A stretch of 64,000 bases of DNA, from positions 682,001 through 746,000 of the forward strand of contig NZ_JSZO01000001.1 of NCBI RefSeq assembly GCF_000801955.1, given 5' to 3'. This DNA comes from Ralstonia sp. A12. Lineage in GTDB: Bacteria > Pseudomonadota > Gammaproteobacteria > Burkholderiales > Burkholderiaceae. Within the stretch, counting starts at the first letter, position 1. Every line of letters begins with the position of its first letter. Below, one piece after another: positions 38,493-48,641 of this stretch. The notes under the pieces are model-generated. The model was not told the DNA's origin and ran no database searches. It was given only the letters and a program-made list of their open reading frames with translations. The translations under genes were made by a program, and so were the position numbers.

Positions 38493-40895
38493 TCACGCCT
38501 CCACAAACGACACGAACTGGGCTGACGACCACACCTTCTGGTCGCCCCGCTCGCGCCCGTGGAAGTACACCGGTCGGAAGCCGAACGGCCCGTTCACCGG
38601 TTCAACCTCCAGCGCCCCGCTTACGTTGATCGGCAAGGCCTGTTCCGTCAATCGCTCCACCGCAATGAAGAGCTCGGTGCCGCCCAACTCGAGCCGCAAC
38701 CCATCCTTGGCAAGCAACTCAGCCCCGCTGATCTCCCAGTGGAAATCCGGCGCATGCGCGAACGGATTGCGCTGCAGCGGGTCGCCGACCTTGATGTAGC
38801 TGTCGATGTGCCCCTCGATCACGATCCGTGCAGCAGCGAGGTTGCCGATGTCGATCTCCACGCTGTCGGCATCGCCATAGGTGTCGCTGCGAAAACCGAT
38901 GTCGGTGGTGCCTTCGCGCCAGCAGGATTCCTCCAGGTGCTCGAAGCCGTGGCCACCAAAGCGGTGGATGGTGCCGTTGAGAATGCGGATGCGCCCTTGC
39001 CAGGCTGCCCAGCGATAACGATCACGGATGCGGGCGCCGCCCCAGCGTACGCGGACCAGCCGATCAGAGAAGCCGGCCTCCTGATGCAGGTTGCGCTCCC
39101 AGATCAGGCCGGTGTGGTCGTACGCGGCGAGGTATTCCCAGCCGGCTTGCCCCAGGAACCGGTAATCGAAACGCGCGGAGCCTTGATGCGTGAAGGCATC
39201 GCCCTGGATATGTTTGCCGCTGCGCACGAGCAGCGCCGTGTGCTCTCCGGTACTGGCCCAGGTGTGGCGCGCGCGCAGGGCGCGGCCGATCGATTGACGA
39301 TCGAGCCGCTCCGCCAGCACGCCCGTCAGGCCGCCGCGCACGCCGAACACCTGCACGCCGGGTGCGCCACCTGCGGGCCGCCCGCGATGCTCATCGCCGC
39401 TGGCGGCCACGCCGAGCTGGTAGCCGCGTGCGATCACGTCGCGGTATAGCCAGTCGAAATGTCCCCAGCTGGAGGCGATCTCGACCAGCCGCTCAAGCTG
39501 TGGATGGTGCCAGTCCGGGATATAACGGCGCCCACCCACGTGCGGCATGATCAGGTGTTCTTCAGGCGCGTCGATGTACGCGTCCCACAGCTCCTCGATC
39601 GGCCAGCGGCCAAGCTCAGCCGCGCTGCCCTTCATGTCTTCGTTCCACACCAGCGTGCGGTTGTGTTCGCCGCGCGCGTTGTACGGAAAGCCCGGTGCCT
39701 CATCGCCGAGGAAAACGACGTTGTGGTCGCCACCGGCCGTGGAACTGCCGCACCACTCCTGCACCGGGTACACGACGAAGCGGCCCGGCTCGTTGAATGC
39801 GTTGACGGCATCCAGCCCGAGCTTCCAGTTGGCATCGGTGATCTGGAAATCGTTGACGGTGTAGCCGAACACATCGATGCCGCCGATATCGCGCGCGTAG
39901 GCGGCGTTGTACGCGGGGCTGTTGGTGCCGACGGTGTCGTGGGCGTGCACGTGCAGGTCTGCATAGAACGCACGCGGCGCGTAGGGCGCGTCGAAGATCG
40001 ACAGCCAGGCCGTGGCCTTGCTCACGTGCGGAGCGTTCAGCAAAACGGCCTCCAGCCGGAGCGAGCCTGCAGCGGTGGGCAGGTCGTCGATACCAAGCGT
40101 GGCCCAACCGTCTTGCGGCACGGGGTAGTCGCGCTGGTGCACGGGCGTATTGCCGTCCCACGCCGTCAGCCGGAGCGTGCCGCCCGCATCTGAACTGATG
40201 TTTCCCCACGTGTCGAGCAAGGATGCGCGTACCACCAGCGGTGTGCCCGGCCTGGCAAAGCGCGGCGCCTGGAGTAACACCTGCGAGGGCTGCCCGGCAT
40301 GGATGTCGATCACCACGTCGCCCGGCACGGCCACAAAGCGCGAGGTGCCCAGCGGGTCCACATAGAGGCGGAAGCGGAAGCTGTCTTCGATGAAGGTCTG
40401 CACGCGCGTGCCTGGCCCGCCGCGCCGCCGGTCACCCAGGCGGATCAGGATATGGTCCCCCGCGTTCAGGTAGCCGTCGACCACGTCAACGATGATCGCC
40501 TTCTGGAACGGCCGCTCGTGGCCCTTCTGTTCGAAGCGCACGTTCAGCGCCTGGACGGTCGCCGGGCTTTGGCCCGCCACCAGCGGGCCGGCCTGGTATT
40601 CAGCGCTGAGGTAGTTGGCGCCAGATGGGTCGGTCGTCTGGAACAGCGCCCAGTCGGAATAGAACTTGAAGGTGGCCTTCAACCAAGCACCGTCGGCGAT
40701 GCCCGAGGCGCCGACTTCATAGTCGATCAGGATCTCCGCCCACTCGCCCGCCTCCAGCCGGCTCACTGAGCATGTGGCCCGGCCGGCGAACGGCAGCGCC
40801 TTGTTCTTTTCATACAGGCCAGCCGGCGCGTAGTGCTCGCCCAGCCGCTCGCGCAGGGCGGCATAACCCACCGCTGGGGATGCTCGGTCGTTCAT
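38493..40895 (-). CDS. DUF3604 protein with PHP-like metallohydrolase domain
   Basis: An 800-residue protein. The N-terminal third (about 1-290) is beta-rich; then a metal-binding start YADLHVHAHDTVGTNS (His-x-His), followed by VYPVQEWCGSS, the acidic HNVVFLGDE and GVAASGDEHRGRPAGG, the core of DUF3604; the C-terminal part is again beta-rich. No signal peptide, so it should act in the cytoplasm. It lies 13 bases downstream of the anion-symporter gene and must be co-transcribed with it. It probably works on the imported compound, but activity and substrate are unknown. ATG at 40895 was chosen over one 12 codons upstream. Confidence 0.8.
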   Translation of the reverse strand: MNDRASPAVGYAALRERLGEHYAPAGLYEKNKALPFAGRATCSVSRLEAGEWAEILIDYEVGASGIADGAWLKATFKFYSDWALFQTTDPSGANYLSAEYQAGPLVAGQSPATVQALNVRFEQKGHERPFQKAIIVDVVDGYLNAGDHILIRLGDRRRGGPGTRVQTFIEDSFRFRLYVDPLGTSRFVAVPGDVVIDIHAGQPSQVLLQAPRFARPGTPLVVRASLLDTWGNISSDAGGTLRLTAWDGNTPVHQRDYPVPQDGWATLGIDDLPTAAGSLRLEAVLLNAPHVSKATAWLSIFDAPYAPRAFYADLHVHAHDTVGTNSPAYNAAYARDIGGIDVFGYTVNDFQITDANWKLGLDAVNAFNEPGRFVVYPVQEWCGSSTAGGDHNVVFLGDEAPGFPYNARGEHNRTLVWNEDMKGSAAELGRWPIEELWDAYIDAPEEHLIMPHVGGRRYIPDWHHPQLERLVEIASSWGHFDWLYRDVIARGYQLGVAASGDEHRGRPAGGAPGVQVFGVRGGLTGVLAERLDRQSIGRALRARHTWASTGEHTALLVRSGKHIQGDAFTHQGSARFDYRFLGQAGWEYLAAYDHTGLIWERNLHQEAGFSDRLVRVRWGGARIRDRYRWAAWQGRIRILNGTIHRFGGHGFEHLEESCWREGTTDIGFRSDTYGDADSVEIDIGNLAAARIVIEGHIDSYIKVGDPLQRNPFAHAPDFHWEISGAELLAKDGLRLELGGTELFIAVERLTEQALPINVSGALEVEPVNGPFGFRPVYFHGRERGDQKVWSSAQFVSFVEA

Positions 40896-40908
40896 GGAAG
40901 GACTCCGA

Positions 40909-42438
40909 TCAATGGAAAGGCCACGGCGCACCCGCGTCCCACACCGGGATGCCCAGATACGCGTACCACGGTGCCATCACGAACACGCCATAGGCGATGC
41001 CGATCAGCACGGACACCACGCCCACCTTCGCGTAGTCTGCGGTGGTGAAGGTACCGCTGCTGTAGGCCACCACGGCAGCGGTGATCTGCGTGGGGAGGAT
41101 GTAGGCAAAGCTGTCGCTGTCGCACACCAGCAGCGTGAAGGCCACCGGATGCAGCCCCAGCTTGGGTGCAAGCGCCAGCATGATGGGTGCGATCATGGTG
41201 ACGGCGGCCACGTTGGAAAGCATGGCCAGTCGCGCCACATGCGTGCCGACCATCACGATCAGCAACGCCAGCCACCACGGGTGGCCTTGCGCGAAGCGTC
41301 TCAGCCAGTCAGCCACCCACGGCGCGAGGCCGGTGTCGCTGATGGCGGCAGACAGGCTCAGCGCACCTGCCAGCAGGAAGAACGTGCCCCAGATCGTGCG
41401 GTTCTGAATGTCTTTCCACCCCAGCCCGGTCAATCCCGGCACAAACAACGCCGCCAGGCCGAGCAAGGCCACGATCTCGGAAGGCAGGCCGTGCCATGCC
41501 TCGGTGGCCCACAGCACCGCCACCGCCGCGAATACCAACAGGATGGCCTTGGCGTGCATATCCACCGGCGGCAGCGCGGCACGTTCAGCCGTGATGGCGG
41601 AAGCGCCGCCGGGCAGACGCACCGCGCGCGACTTGAAGTAGAACTGCACCCACAGTTGCGTCAGCACGAACATGCCCAGGTACGGCCACTGCAGCTTGAA
41701 CCAGTCCAGATAGGACAGATGCAACCCGAGCTGCTTCTGCAGCAGGCCCACGATCACCAGATTGGGCAAGTGCGCGGTCAGGATGCACATGCCGCTGATC
41801 ATCGAACCATAGACCAGCGACTGAATGACGATGGCCTTCTTGGCGCTGCGCTCGCGTGGCGTGTCGCCAAACAGATCGGCAATGCCATTGACCACCGGCA
41901 GCAGCGCCGCCGCGCGTGCATTGGCCGCCGGCACCAGAAAGCTCAGCACGAAGTTGATGGCGAACATGGACCAGATCACGCCGTTGGCCGTGCTGGTCTT
42001 GAGCTTGTCGAGCAGCCACAGGGCGATACGGCGGTCCAGCCCGGCCCCCTGCATGATCGACGAGAACAGGAACGCCGTCAGGCACAGGAACACCACCGGC
42101 GTAGCGAAGCCACTGGCCGCCTTGGAGAACGGCGTCACGGCGTGCGCGAGCACCAACAGCGCCGGAATGAGGATGCCGCTCACCCCAACCGGCACCGCTT
42201 CGCTCATCCAGATCACGGCTGCCCAGGCCACCACGGCCAAGGTAGCGCGCCCCGCAGGCGACAGACCTTCCGGTTGCGGCAGTACAAACAGGACAAGGAA
42301 GAACGCTGCCCACGCCGCAAGAAAACCGAGGCGGGCCTTGAGCAACGGGTTCAGCCGGAAGCGAACGCCGGCGCGTACCTGGCTAGCTTGCCAGCCGGCC
42401 TGCGAAGACAACGATGATGGATTGACTGGGCTGCTCAC
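40909..42438 (-). CDS. DASS/SLC13-type anion symporter
   Basis: A membrane protein of about 509 residues with 11-12 hydrophobic segments, of the divalent-anion:sodium symporter family: WMSEAVPVGVSGILIPALLV, FLVPAANARAAALLPVV and MLSNVAAVTMIAPIM with the SNT-like motif regions. Substrates in the family are dicarboxylates, sulfate or similar anions. The GTG at 42438 is preferred (GGGG seven bases upstream); an alternative GTG lies at 42468. It precedes the DUF3604 gene in the same transcript. The 218 bases upstream (42439-42656) hold no gene, and no clear promoter or operator was identified. Confidence 0.85.
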   Translation of the reverse strand: MSSPVNPSSLSSQAGWQASQVRAGVRFRLNPLLKARLGFLAAWAAFFLVLFVLPQPEGLSPAGRATLAVVAWAAVIWMSEAVPVGVSGILIPALLVLAHAVTPFSKAASGFATPVVFLCLTAFLFSSIMQGAGLDRRIALWLLDKLKTSTANGVIWSMFAINFVLSFLVPAANARAAALLPVVNGIADLFGDTPRERSAKKAIVIQSLVYGSMISGMCILTAHLPNLVIVGLLQKQLGLHLSYLDWFKLQWPYLGMFVLTQLWVQFYFKSRAVRLPGGASAITAERAALPPVDMHAKAILLVFAAVAVLWATEAWHGLPSEIVALLGLAALFVPGLTGLGWKDIQNRTIWGTFFLLAGALSLSAAISDTGLAPWVADWLRRFAQGHPWWLALLIVMVGTHVARLAMLSNVAAVTMIAPIMLALAPKLGLHPVAFTLLVCDSDSFAYILPTQITAAVVAYSSGTFTTADYAKVGVVSVLIGIAYGVFVMAPWYAYLGIPVWDAGAPWPFH

Positions 42439-42656
42439 AATGACCCCATGACGGTTTGCCGGATGCACAAAGACGCCATGCTGGTCAATCTGCTCCTTCC
42501 GGAGCCATGCTACGGACTAATCCTGGGCCGCCAACGAATCAGTTTGCATATCGTCATGACCCGGCTGTTGGCGCGGGCCAAGCGGCAATCATCCGTGGCC
42601 TGTCGATCCGCAATGCGGGTTGGAGAACACCCGCCGCGCGGCCTCCCTTTCAGAGG

Positions 42657-43598
42657 TCAGCCGGCGGCGGTGTCGATACGCAGTTGCATGCGCAAGTGCA
42701 ATGTCTCGCCCGGTGCGAGAACACGAAGCCCAGTCCCCTCCCAGCCTTGCTCGGCCAGGTTGACCGCATCGGCCACGTGCGAAACCGGCTCCAGGCAGAA
42801 GTACGCCTGCCCACCCGGTGCATGGAGGATGAAGTGATCGAGAGGATCGTCAGCGCTCAACGTGAGCGTTGCCCCATCGGCGCGTGATACGACGGCCTGC
42901 CGCTGCCAGTTGCTGTAGTACACGCTGAGGCCGTCGTCCGGCAACGCAGGTGCATTGCGGAAATCCTCGCGTGGCGTGATCGGCTCGCATCGGATGGCGA
43001 CCTCGCCGGCGTCGGTCGGCCACATCGTCGCGGCAGCAAACTGCACGTGCGTGCCGGGCACGCGAGCGAAGTACGGGTGAAAGCCGCCGCCGGCAGGCAT
43101 GTCGCTGCTGCCGTCATTGCGCAGGGTCATGACGGCCTCAAGCCCCTCCGGGCTCAGCACCAGCGTTTGCGTGGCGGTAAACGCCCAAGGCCAGTTGTCG
43201 GCTTCAGGCACATAGCGCAGGCCGAGCACGATCGACGAATCGGTCTGTTGTTCGACCGTCCACGCGCGCGCATGTGCAAGACCGTGCATGGCATGCGGCT
43301 GACCTGGGTGCGGCGCGAGACGAATCTCGCGGCCACGCCATTGGAAGCGACCATCGCGGATACGATTGGAGAACGGCAACAACGGATAGCAGCCCGTCTT
43401 GGGCCATGCCAGACCATCGAAGCCGTCACGCAAGCTCGCCTCAGACATCGGCGCCAGCCAATCGATGCGCTGGCCGCCCTCACCGGCCGAAGCCAGCGAG
43501 GCGATCCGGCCACCGGCTGCCGGCGCGACATCCATCGCCAACGCGCCGGCACGCAGCGTATGCACCGGCCCCGGTGCGAGCCAGGTCAGCGTCTGCAT
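42657..43598 (-). CDS. Aldose 1-epimerase-family protein
   Basis: A 313-residue mutarotase-fold protein: GGRIASLAS near the N-terminus, PLLPFSNRIRDGRF, the catalytic-type HAMHGLAHAR (His), GGGFHPYFAR (His) and a C-terminal LEPVSHVADAVN (Glu). Galactose mutarotase relatives interconvert sugar anomers. Its start overlaps the porin stop (TGATG), so it is coupled to the porin. In this operon it could supply the preferred anomer of a sugar released by the GH31 enzyme (inference). Confidence 0.85.
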   Translation of the reverse strand: MQTLTWLAPGPVHTLRAGALAMDVAPAAGGRIASLASAGEGGQRIDWLAPMSEASLRDGFDGLAWPKTGCYPLLPFSNRIRDGRFQWRGREIRLAPHPGQPHAMHGLAHARAWTVEQQTDSSIVLGLRYVPEADNWPWAFTATQTLVLSPEGLEAVMTLRNDGSSDMPAGGGFHPYFARVPGTHVQFAAATMWPTDAGEVAIRCEPITPREDFRNAPALPDDGLSVYYSNWQRQAVVSRADGATLTLSADDPLDHFILHAPGGQAYFCLEPVSHVADAVNLAEQGWEGTGLRVLAPGETLHLRMQLRIDTAAG

Positions 43599-44797
43599 CA
43601 GAACGAGTGGCGCACACCCACCATGCCGACGAACTGGCTACGGCCGTTCGACGGCGTACCGTTCTGCGAGTCGCCCACCGAAGCGACCGCATCGACAATC
43701 GCACCATTTGCAAGCCGCTGACCACTAGCACGTTGGTAACCTTGGATCGCATAGAAGGCCGTGCGCTTGGACAGCGAATACAACTGCTCCATCGTGAACT
43801 GGTTGTACTTCGCCGGCGAGGTAATGCCGTTACGCGCCTTCTCAGCCGTATAGCTGTAGCCAACAGCCCAACGGAATGCAGGCGTCAGATCGTAGGTAGC
43901 AATCACGCCCACGGTGTTGAACGTGGCGGATTGCGCAAACGACGAAAACGCGCCCGGCTTGTACTGCACGTTCGAGTAGTTCAGGCCCACCATCGCCTTG
44001 CCGAAGGTGTAGCGTGCCGCCGTGGCAATGAGTTGTGCGCTATCGGCCGACGCATATCCAGCATTGACTGGCGAGTTGATGGCGAAGTCGCCAACATTGC
44101 CAAAGCTGGCCGTCTTGTTGGCCGTTGTGCTGTCGGCCAGGTTCTTCAGGCGCGTATAGCCCGCACCCCAGCCAAAGCCTTGGTAGTCATAACGCAGCGC
44201 CGCGCTCACGCTGCTGCCGTTCGAAATGCTACCCGCCTGCTCACCCAAGCCGTACTGCACACCCGCCTGCAGACCGCCAAACACGGGGAACGTATAGGTG
44301 ATGGAGTTTTGCATGCGCAGGGTGGTATCCAGCGCATCCACGTCGCCGGGGTGCGCGCCAACCGCGCCCGTCAGCACGTTGGTCGGACCCAGCGAAGCCA
44401 CGTATTGGAAGTACGGCGTATAGGCACGACCCAGCGTGATCTGGCCATAGTTCGTGTTGCTCAAACCAACATAGGCTTGGCGATTGAACATGTACCCCGA
44501 CTTGCTCTGCGCGCCCGTGGCAGAGTTGATCCCGCTTTCCAAGCGGAACAGGGCCGTGTTGCCGCCGCCCAGATCCTCCGTGCCATACAAGCCGAACTTG
44601 CTGGCCAGCAGCGCGCCCGAGTTGATGTAGGTATTGGAATGCCCGCCCTGGTTGCTCGAATACGCAAACGCGTTATCGACCACGCCATACAGCGTGACCG
44701 ACGTTTGTGCCGATGCCTGCATCGACACACCCGCGCACAGCAGCGCGGCACATGCACAGACTGGGTTGATAGAAAATTTGGCTCGTGTGGTTTTCAT
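43598..44797 (-). CDS. Outer-membrane porin (general Gram-negative type)
   Basis: A 399-residue 16-strand porin of the OmpC/Omp32 type: signal peptide MKTTRAKFSIN...VSMQASA, mature start QTSVTLYGVVDNAFAYSS, and the C-terminal Phe (VGVRHSF) needed for BAM recognition. The PEFVG-like loop-3 and repeated SFGNVGDF and GVQYGLGEQ strands are typical of beta-proteobacteria. It is the operon's outer-membrane entry gate, between GH31 and the epimerase. A paired hairpin upstream (44823-44882) may adjust its expression. Confidence 0.92.
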   Translation of the reverse strand: MKTTRAKFSINPVCACAALLCAGVSMQASAQTSVTLYGVVDNAFAYSSNQGGHSNTYINSGALLASKFGLYGTEDLGGGNTALFRLESGINSATGAQSKSGYMFNRQAYVGLSNTNYGQITLGRAYTPYFQYVASLGPTNVLTGAVGAHPGDVDALDTTLRMQNSITYTFPVFGGLQAGVQYGLGEQAGSISNGSSVSAALRYDYQGFGWGAGYTRLKNLADSTTANKTASFGNVGDFAINSPVNAGYASADSAQLIATAARYTFGKAMVGLNYSNVQYKPGAFSSFAQSATFNTVGVIATYDLTPAFRWAVGYSYTAEKARNGITSPAKYNQFTMEQLYSLSKRTAFYAIQGYQRASGQRLANGAIVDAVASVGDSQNGTPSNGRSQFVGMVGVRHSF

Positions 44798-44822
44798 CGT
44801 TGTTGTCTCGATTTTTGGTTAT

Positions 44823-44882
44823 CTCCAGCACCTGGAGAAACCGTGCATCTCCGGGTTCTCCGTACCCGGTTGTGATGCACGG
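44823..44882. other. Tandem hairpins between GH31 and porin genes
   Basis: CCGTGCATC (44841-44849)/GATGCACGG (44874-44882) with inner CCGGGT/ACCCGG, and a second hairpin CTCCAG-CAC-CTGGAG (44823-44837). On the minus strand the large hairpin is followed by TTTCTCC, a weak terminator-like tail. Likely an intra-operon attenuation or processing site that sets enzyme-to-porin ratio. Confidence 0.5.
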
Positions 44883-44893
44883 GGAATGCGGCA

Positions 44894-47305
44894 CTAGGCC
44901 AGCAACTGCAGCGTCAGACGGCGCCAGCCGCCCGCAACGGTGGCGTCAACAATGCGGGCCTGCGGAGTCTGCATCTGCCGCGCTTCCGCAGCGGGCAAGT
45001 GAATCTCAATGGTGTCGGTCTGCACGGGCATGCGGCCTTCGCGCGCCACATGTAGCGTGACCGTGAGCGCATCCGACGCGGCGCGCACATTCCAGCGGCC
45101 TTGCTCGCCGTTACGCCAGGCTTCGGTTTCACCGTCGTCCTCAATGCAACCGCCAGATGCCTTACCAGCGCCGCTCGTGGGCACCACAAGAAAGGCACGC
45201 TGATCGGCACGTTGGTCGAAATGCTGCTCGGCCACGTTCAACGCAATCACACCGCCCTCGCGAATCAGCATGATCGGTTGGTCCCACGGTGAAGGGAGCG
45301 TGACGGTTTGCCCGCCATCAAATGCCTCGCCGCTCCAGTACGACACCCAGCGTGCGCCGGCAGGCAGGTAAACCTTGCGTTCGGCCTGCCCTTCGTCCAC
45401 CGTCGGCGCAACCAGCAGCGACGAGCCGAGCATCATGTCGTCGCACTCGTCATAGCAACGGCGGTCAGCCGGGAACTCGGCAAACGTCGGGCGCAACACA
45501 GGCTCGTAAGCCTGCGTGGATTGCCACAGCAGTTCGTACAGATACGGAATCAGGCGATAGCGCAGCTTGATGAGCGAGGCGATCTGCGAGGTGACCTGCG
45601 GATACATCCATGGCTCGTTGACGGTCTTGTCGTCATTCCACGAGTGGATGGAAAAGCGCGGCATGAACACGCCAAACGCCACCCAGCGCACCAGCAGTTC
45701 CGGCGAAGGTGCCGGGCCGGAGAATCCGCCGATGTCGTGGCCGATGTTCGACACCCCCGAAAGCGAAAGCCCCAGGCCCATCTTCAGGTTGTAGCGCAGC
45801 GTTTCCCACGAGGTGTAGTTATCGCCCGACCAGGTCTGCACATAGCGCTGCATGCCGACACCGCCCGAGCGCGACACCAGGAACGGCCGACGCTGCGGCG
45901 CGTACTCGACTTGCGCCTCGCGCGAGGCACGCATCATGAGCATGGTGTGCAGCACCTTGGCCTCGCGGATCGGATGCTTCTTGCCAAACCCCTGCGCGAA
46001 GGCATCCGGCGACCACACCTCGAACTCGTTGTTGTCGTTCCAGGTAGACGCCATGCCGTAGTCAAGCAGCGCGCTCTTGACGTTCGCCTTCCACCAATCC
46101 AGCGTCTTCGGGTTGGTGAAGTCGAGATACGCTCCCACCTCGTCCCAAAACTGCACCCAGGCCGGCTCGCCCTTTTCATCGCAGATCAACAGACCCGCTT
46201 CCTTCGCCTCGGCAAACTTCGGGTGGTCCTGCAGCAGGCACGGCTTGATGTTGGGGCACAGGCGAATGCCGGCATCCAGATAGCTCTGCACGAAGCCGCG
46301 CGCATCAGGAAACTTATCGGTGTTCCAGTTGAAGACGTAGCGCTTCGGTCCGATGGACGTGTAACCCGACGACAGGTGGAACGAATCGCACAGGATGTCG
46401 TGCTCACGGCAACCCTTGATGAACTCGCCCATCTGTTCCTGCGCGTTGGGCGCGTCGGTGTACGTCATGGTCGAGCCGGAATAGCCCAGGCCCCACTTCG
46501 GCATCCATGCCGGGCGGCCGGTCATCCACGTGAAGCGGCGCGTGGCGTCGAGCGGCGTGTCGGGCGAGGCGATGAAGTAGTAGTCGAGATCGCCGAACGG
46601 TGCTGCGAAGTAGCGATAGTGGCCGTGGTAGTTGTCCAGCTCGCGGCCCATGTCAAAGCTGCAATCGGACAGCGTGTCGTAGAACAGCCCGAAGCCGGTG
46701 CCATTTTCCGGATGCCACGTCACGTAGAACGGGATGTGCTTGTACAGCGGATCGGTCGTGCGCGCGCTGTAGCCCATCGCATCGATATTGCGCATCTCGT
46801 AGCGCTGATGCGCGCGGTTGAGCTCACCGGCGCGCTCACCCAGGCCAAAGTACATCTCGCCCGGTTCACGGCGCACGTAGTGATAGACCTGATCGTCCCA
46901 GTAGCCGAAGTTGTAGGCCTGCGTGACGCGGTCGTGCAGCACCGCTTGCCATTGATCGGCGCGGCGGATTTCCCATGTGCAGAAGCCCCCCGCCAGCGCA
47001 ATGCTCAAGCGGATCTTGCTGGTTTGCACGCGCAGCGTGTCGGCATTGGTGTGCAGTTCAAACGCCGGTAGCGAGAACCCGCTCATGTCACGTCGGTCAC
47101 GCCCTTCGAGCGGCGTATCGTCGGCGCCCGGGGCAATCGACCACGTGGCCGGGCCGCGCAGGTCGCCGTGCGGCAGCACCAGCACGCGGATGATGTCGTC
47201 TTCGAGCACGAAGAGTTCGATCGCAGCACCGGTGCTGCTGGCCAGGCGAAGGCGGTTGCCTTCTTGCGCCTGGAATTCGAATCGGGGGGGATGCAACATG
47301 GACAT
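44894..47305 (-). CDS. Glycoside hydrolase family 31 (alpha-glucosidase-like)
   Basis: An 803-residue GH31 enzyme. Nucleophile Asp424 lies in STWNDNNEFEVW (the WxDxNE motif), general acid/base Asp495 in QTWSGDNYTSW, preceded by RSGGVGMQRY. The N-terminal beta domain (about 1-255), a (beta/alpha)8 catalytic domain and C-terminal beta domains (about 600-803) are all present. No signal peptide, so it cleaves imported glycosides in the cytoplasm. It starts 10 bases after the MFS gene, in the same operon as glucarate dehydratase, an uncommon partner. Possible activities are alpha-glucosidase, alpha-xylosidase or alpha-glucuronide-type; sequence alone does not decide. Confidence 0.9.
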   Translation of the reverse strand: MSMLHPPRFEFQAQEGNRLRLASSTGAAIELFVLEDDIIRVLVLPHGDLRGPATWSIAPGADDTPLEGRDRRDMSGFSLPAFELHTNADTLRVQTSKIRLSIALAGGFCTWEIRRADQWQAVLHDRVTQAYNFGYWDDQVYHYVRREPGEMYFGLGERAGELNRAHQRYEMRNIDAMGYSARTTDPLYKHIPFYVTWHPENGTGFGLFYDTLSDCSFDMGRELDNYHGHYRYFAAPFGDLDYYFIASPDTPLDATRRFTWMTGRPAWMPKWGLGYSGSTMTYTDAPNAQEQMGEFIKGCREHDILCDSFHLSSGYTSIGPKRYVFNWNTDKFPDARGFVQSYLDAGIRLCPNIKPCLLQDHPKFAEAKEAGLLICDEKGEPAWVQFWDEVGAYLDFTNPKTLDWWKANVKSALLDYGMASTWNDNNEFEVWSPDAFAQGFGKKHPIREAKVLHTMLMMRASREAQVEYAPQRRPFLVSRSGGVGMQRYVQTWSGDNYTSWETLRYNLKMGLGLSLSGVSNIGHDIGGFSGPAPSPELLVRWVAFGVFMPRFSIHSWNDDKTVNEPWMYPQVTSQIASLIKLRYRLIPYLYELLWQSTQAYEPVLRPTFAEFPADRRCYDECDDMMLGSSLLVAPTVDEGQAERKVYLPAGARWVSYWSGEAFDGGQTVTLPSPWDQPIMLIREGGVIALNVAEQHFDQRADQRAFLVVPTSGAGKASGGCIEDDGETEAWRNGEQGRWNVRAASDALTVTLHVAREGRMPVQTDTIEIHLPAAEARQMQTPQARIVDATVAGGWRRLTLQLLA

Positions 47306-47315
47306 CGGTTTCAGC

Positions 47316-48608
47316 TCAATTTGAAGCGGAGAGTTTCATCTGGCGTGCGGTACGCTCTTCCTGCGACTGGCCGCGGATCAGGATGATCAGCAGCACGGCC
47401 GCGATCACGTCAAACGCGCCAAGCAGGCTGAACAGCGGACCATAACCCACCGTATCGGCCAGAGCACCCACCACGGCGGTGAATGCCAGACCACCAATCC
47501 AGCCGGACATTCCCGCGAAGCCGCTGGCCGTACCAACTTCTTGCGGATCGAACACGTCTGCGCTCAGCGTATTCACCGACACAGAAATCATCTGGTGCGC
47601 AAAACCGCCCACGCAGAACAGCGCGATGGCCACATACGGTGATGCCACCAGGCCCACGCACGCCGGGCCGATCATCATCAGCGCGCCCAGCACCACGCCG
47701 CCCACACGCGACCACACCAGCTTCAGACCAGCGAACTTCATGAGGAACGGCGACAGATAACCACCAGCCATACCGCCCAAATCCGCCGCCAGGAACGGCA
47801 ACCACGCAAACATGGCGATCTGTTTCAGATCCATGCCGCGCTCTTTGAAAAAGTACAGCGGGATCCAGAAGCTAAGCGTCTGCCAAGCGGGTTCGGTAAA
47901 GAAGCGCGCCAGCGCAATCGCCCAGAAACGGCGCGAGAGAATGATCTCGGAAAGCGGGCGCTTTTCGCGCGGAGCATCGGCCGAGCGCAATTGCCCATCG
48001 GTGATCTTTTGCAACTCTGCCTTGGACAAGTTCGGATGCTGCTTTGGCGAGCGGTAAAACACAAACCACAACGCCGCCCAGAAGAATCCCAGCGCGCCCG
48101 TCACCACGAAGGCGGCTTGCCAGCCATGCTGCATCGAGAGATACAACACCAGCGGCGGCGCCAACATGGCACCAAACGACGTGCCTACGTTGAACCAACC
48201 CGTCGCGACTGATTTTTCCTTGTCAGGAAACCACTCCGCCACCACCTTCATGCCAGAGGGAATGGCGGCCGCTTCCGTCAAACCCATGAGGGTACGGAAG
48301 CCCGCCAGCGACAGCCAGCCCGTCGCGCCGGCATGCAGCACGCCGGAGAACGACCACAACACGGCAAACAGCGCAAAACCGATGCGCAAGCCGATCAAAT
48401 CGACAATGAAGCCGCACACCGGCTGCATGAGCGTGTAGCCGAACTGAAACGCCATGACCACATAGCCATACTGCTGCGTGGTCATGCTCAGCTCTTCCTT
48501 GAGCGTTGGCGCCAGCACGCCCAACGAATTGCGCGCCAGGTAGTTCATGATCGTGCCCAGACACACCAGCACGATGATCCACCAGCGCAAACCCTTGATG
48601 GTCTTCAA
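47316..48608 (-). CDS. MFS transporter, hexuronate/aldarate type
   Basis: A 430-residue transporter with 12 predicted segments: MNYLARNSLGVLAPTLKEEL, the loop motif VDLIGLRIGF, and FRTLMGLTEAAAIPSGMKVVAEWFP are characteristic of the anion:cation symporter subfamily (ExuT/GudP-like). With gudD upstream it most likely imports D-glucarate, galactarate or a hexuronate. It is separated from gudD by a hairpin (48642-48658) and from GH31 by ten bases. Confidence 0.88.
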   Translation of the reverse strand: MKTIKGLRWWIIVLVCLGTIMNYLARNSLGVLAPTLKEELSMTTQQYGYVVMAFQFGYTLMQPVCGFIVDLIGLRIGFALFAVLWSFSGVLHAGATGWLSLAGFRTLMGLTEAAAIPSGMKVVAEWFPDKEKSVATGWFNVGTSFGAMLAPPLVLYLSMQHGWQAAFVVTGALGFFWAALWFVFYRSPKQHPNLSKAELQKITDGQLRSADAPREKRPLSEIILSRRFWAIALARFFTEPAWQTLSFWIPLYFFKERGMDLKQIAMFAWLPFLAADLGGMAGGYLSPFLMKFAGLKLVWSRVGGVVLGALMMIGPACVGLVASPYVAIALFCVGGFAHQMISVSVNTLSADVFDPQEVGTASGFAGMSGWIGGLAFTAVVGALADTVGYGPLFSLLGAFDVIAAVLLIILIRGQSQEERTARQMKLSASN

Positions 48609-48641
48609 GATTCGTCTCCAGATACTTCTTATTATTTGAAA

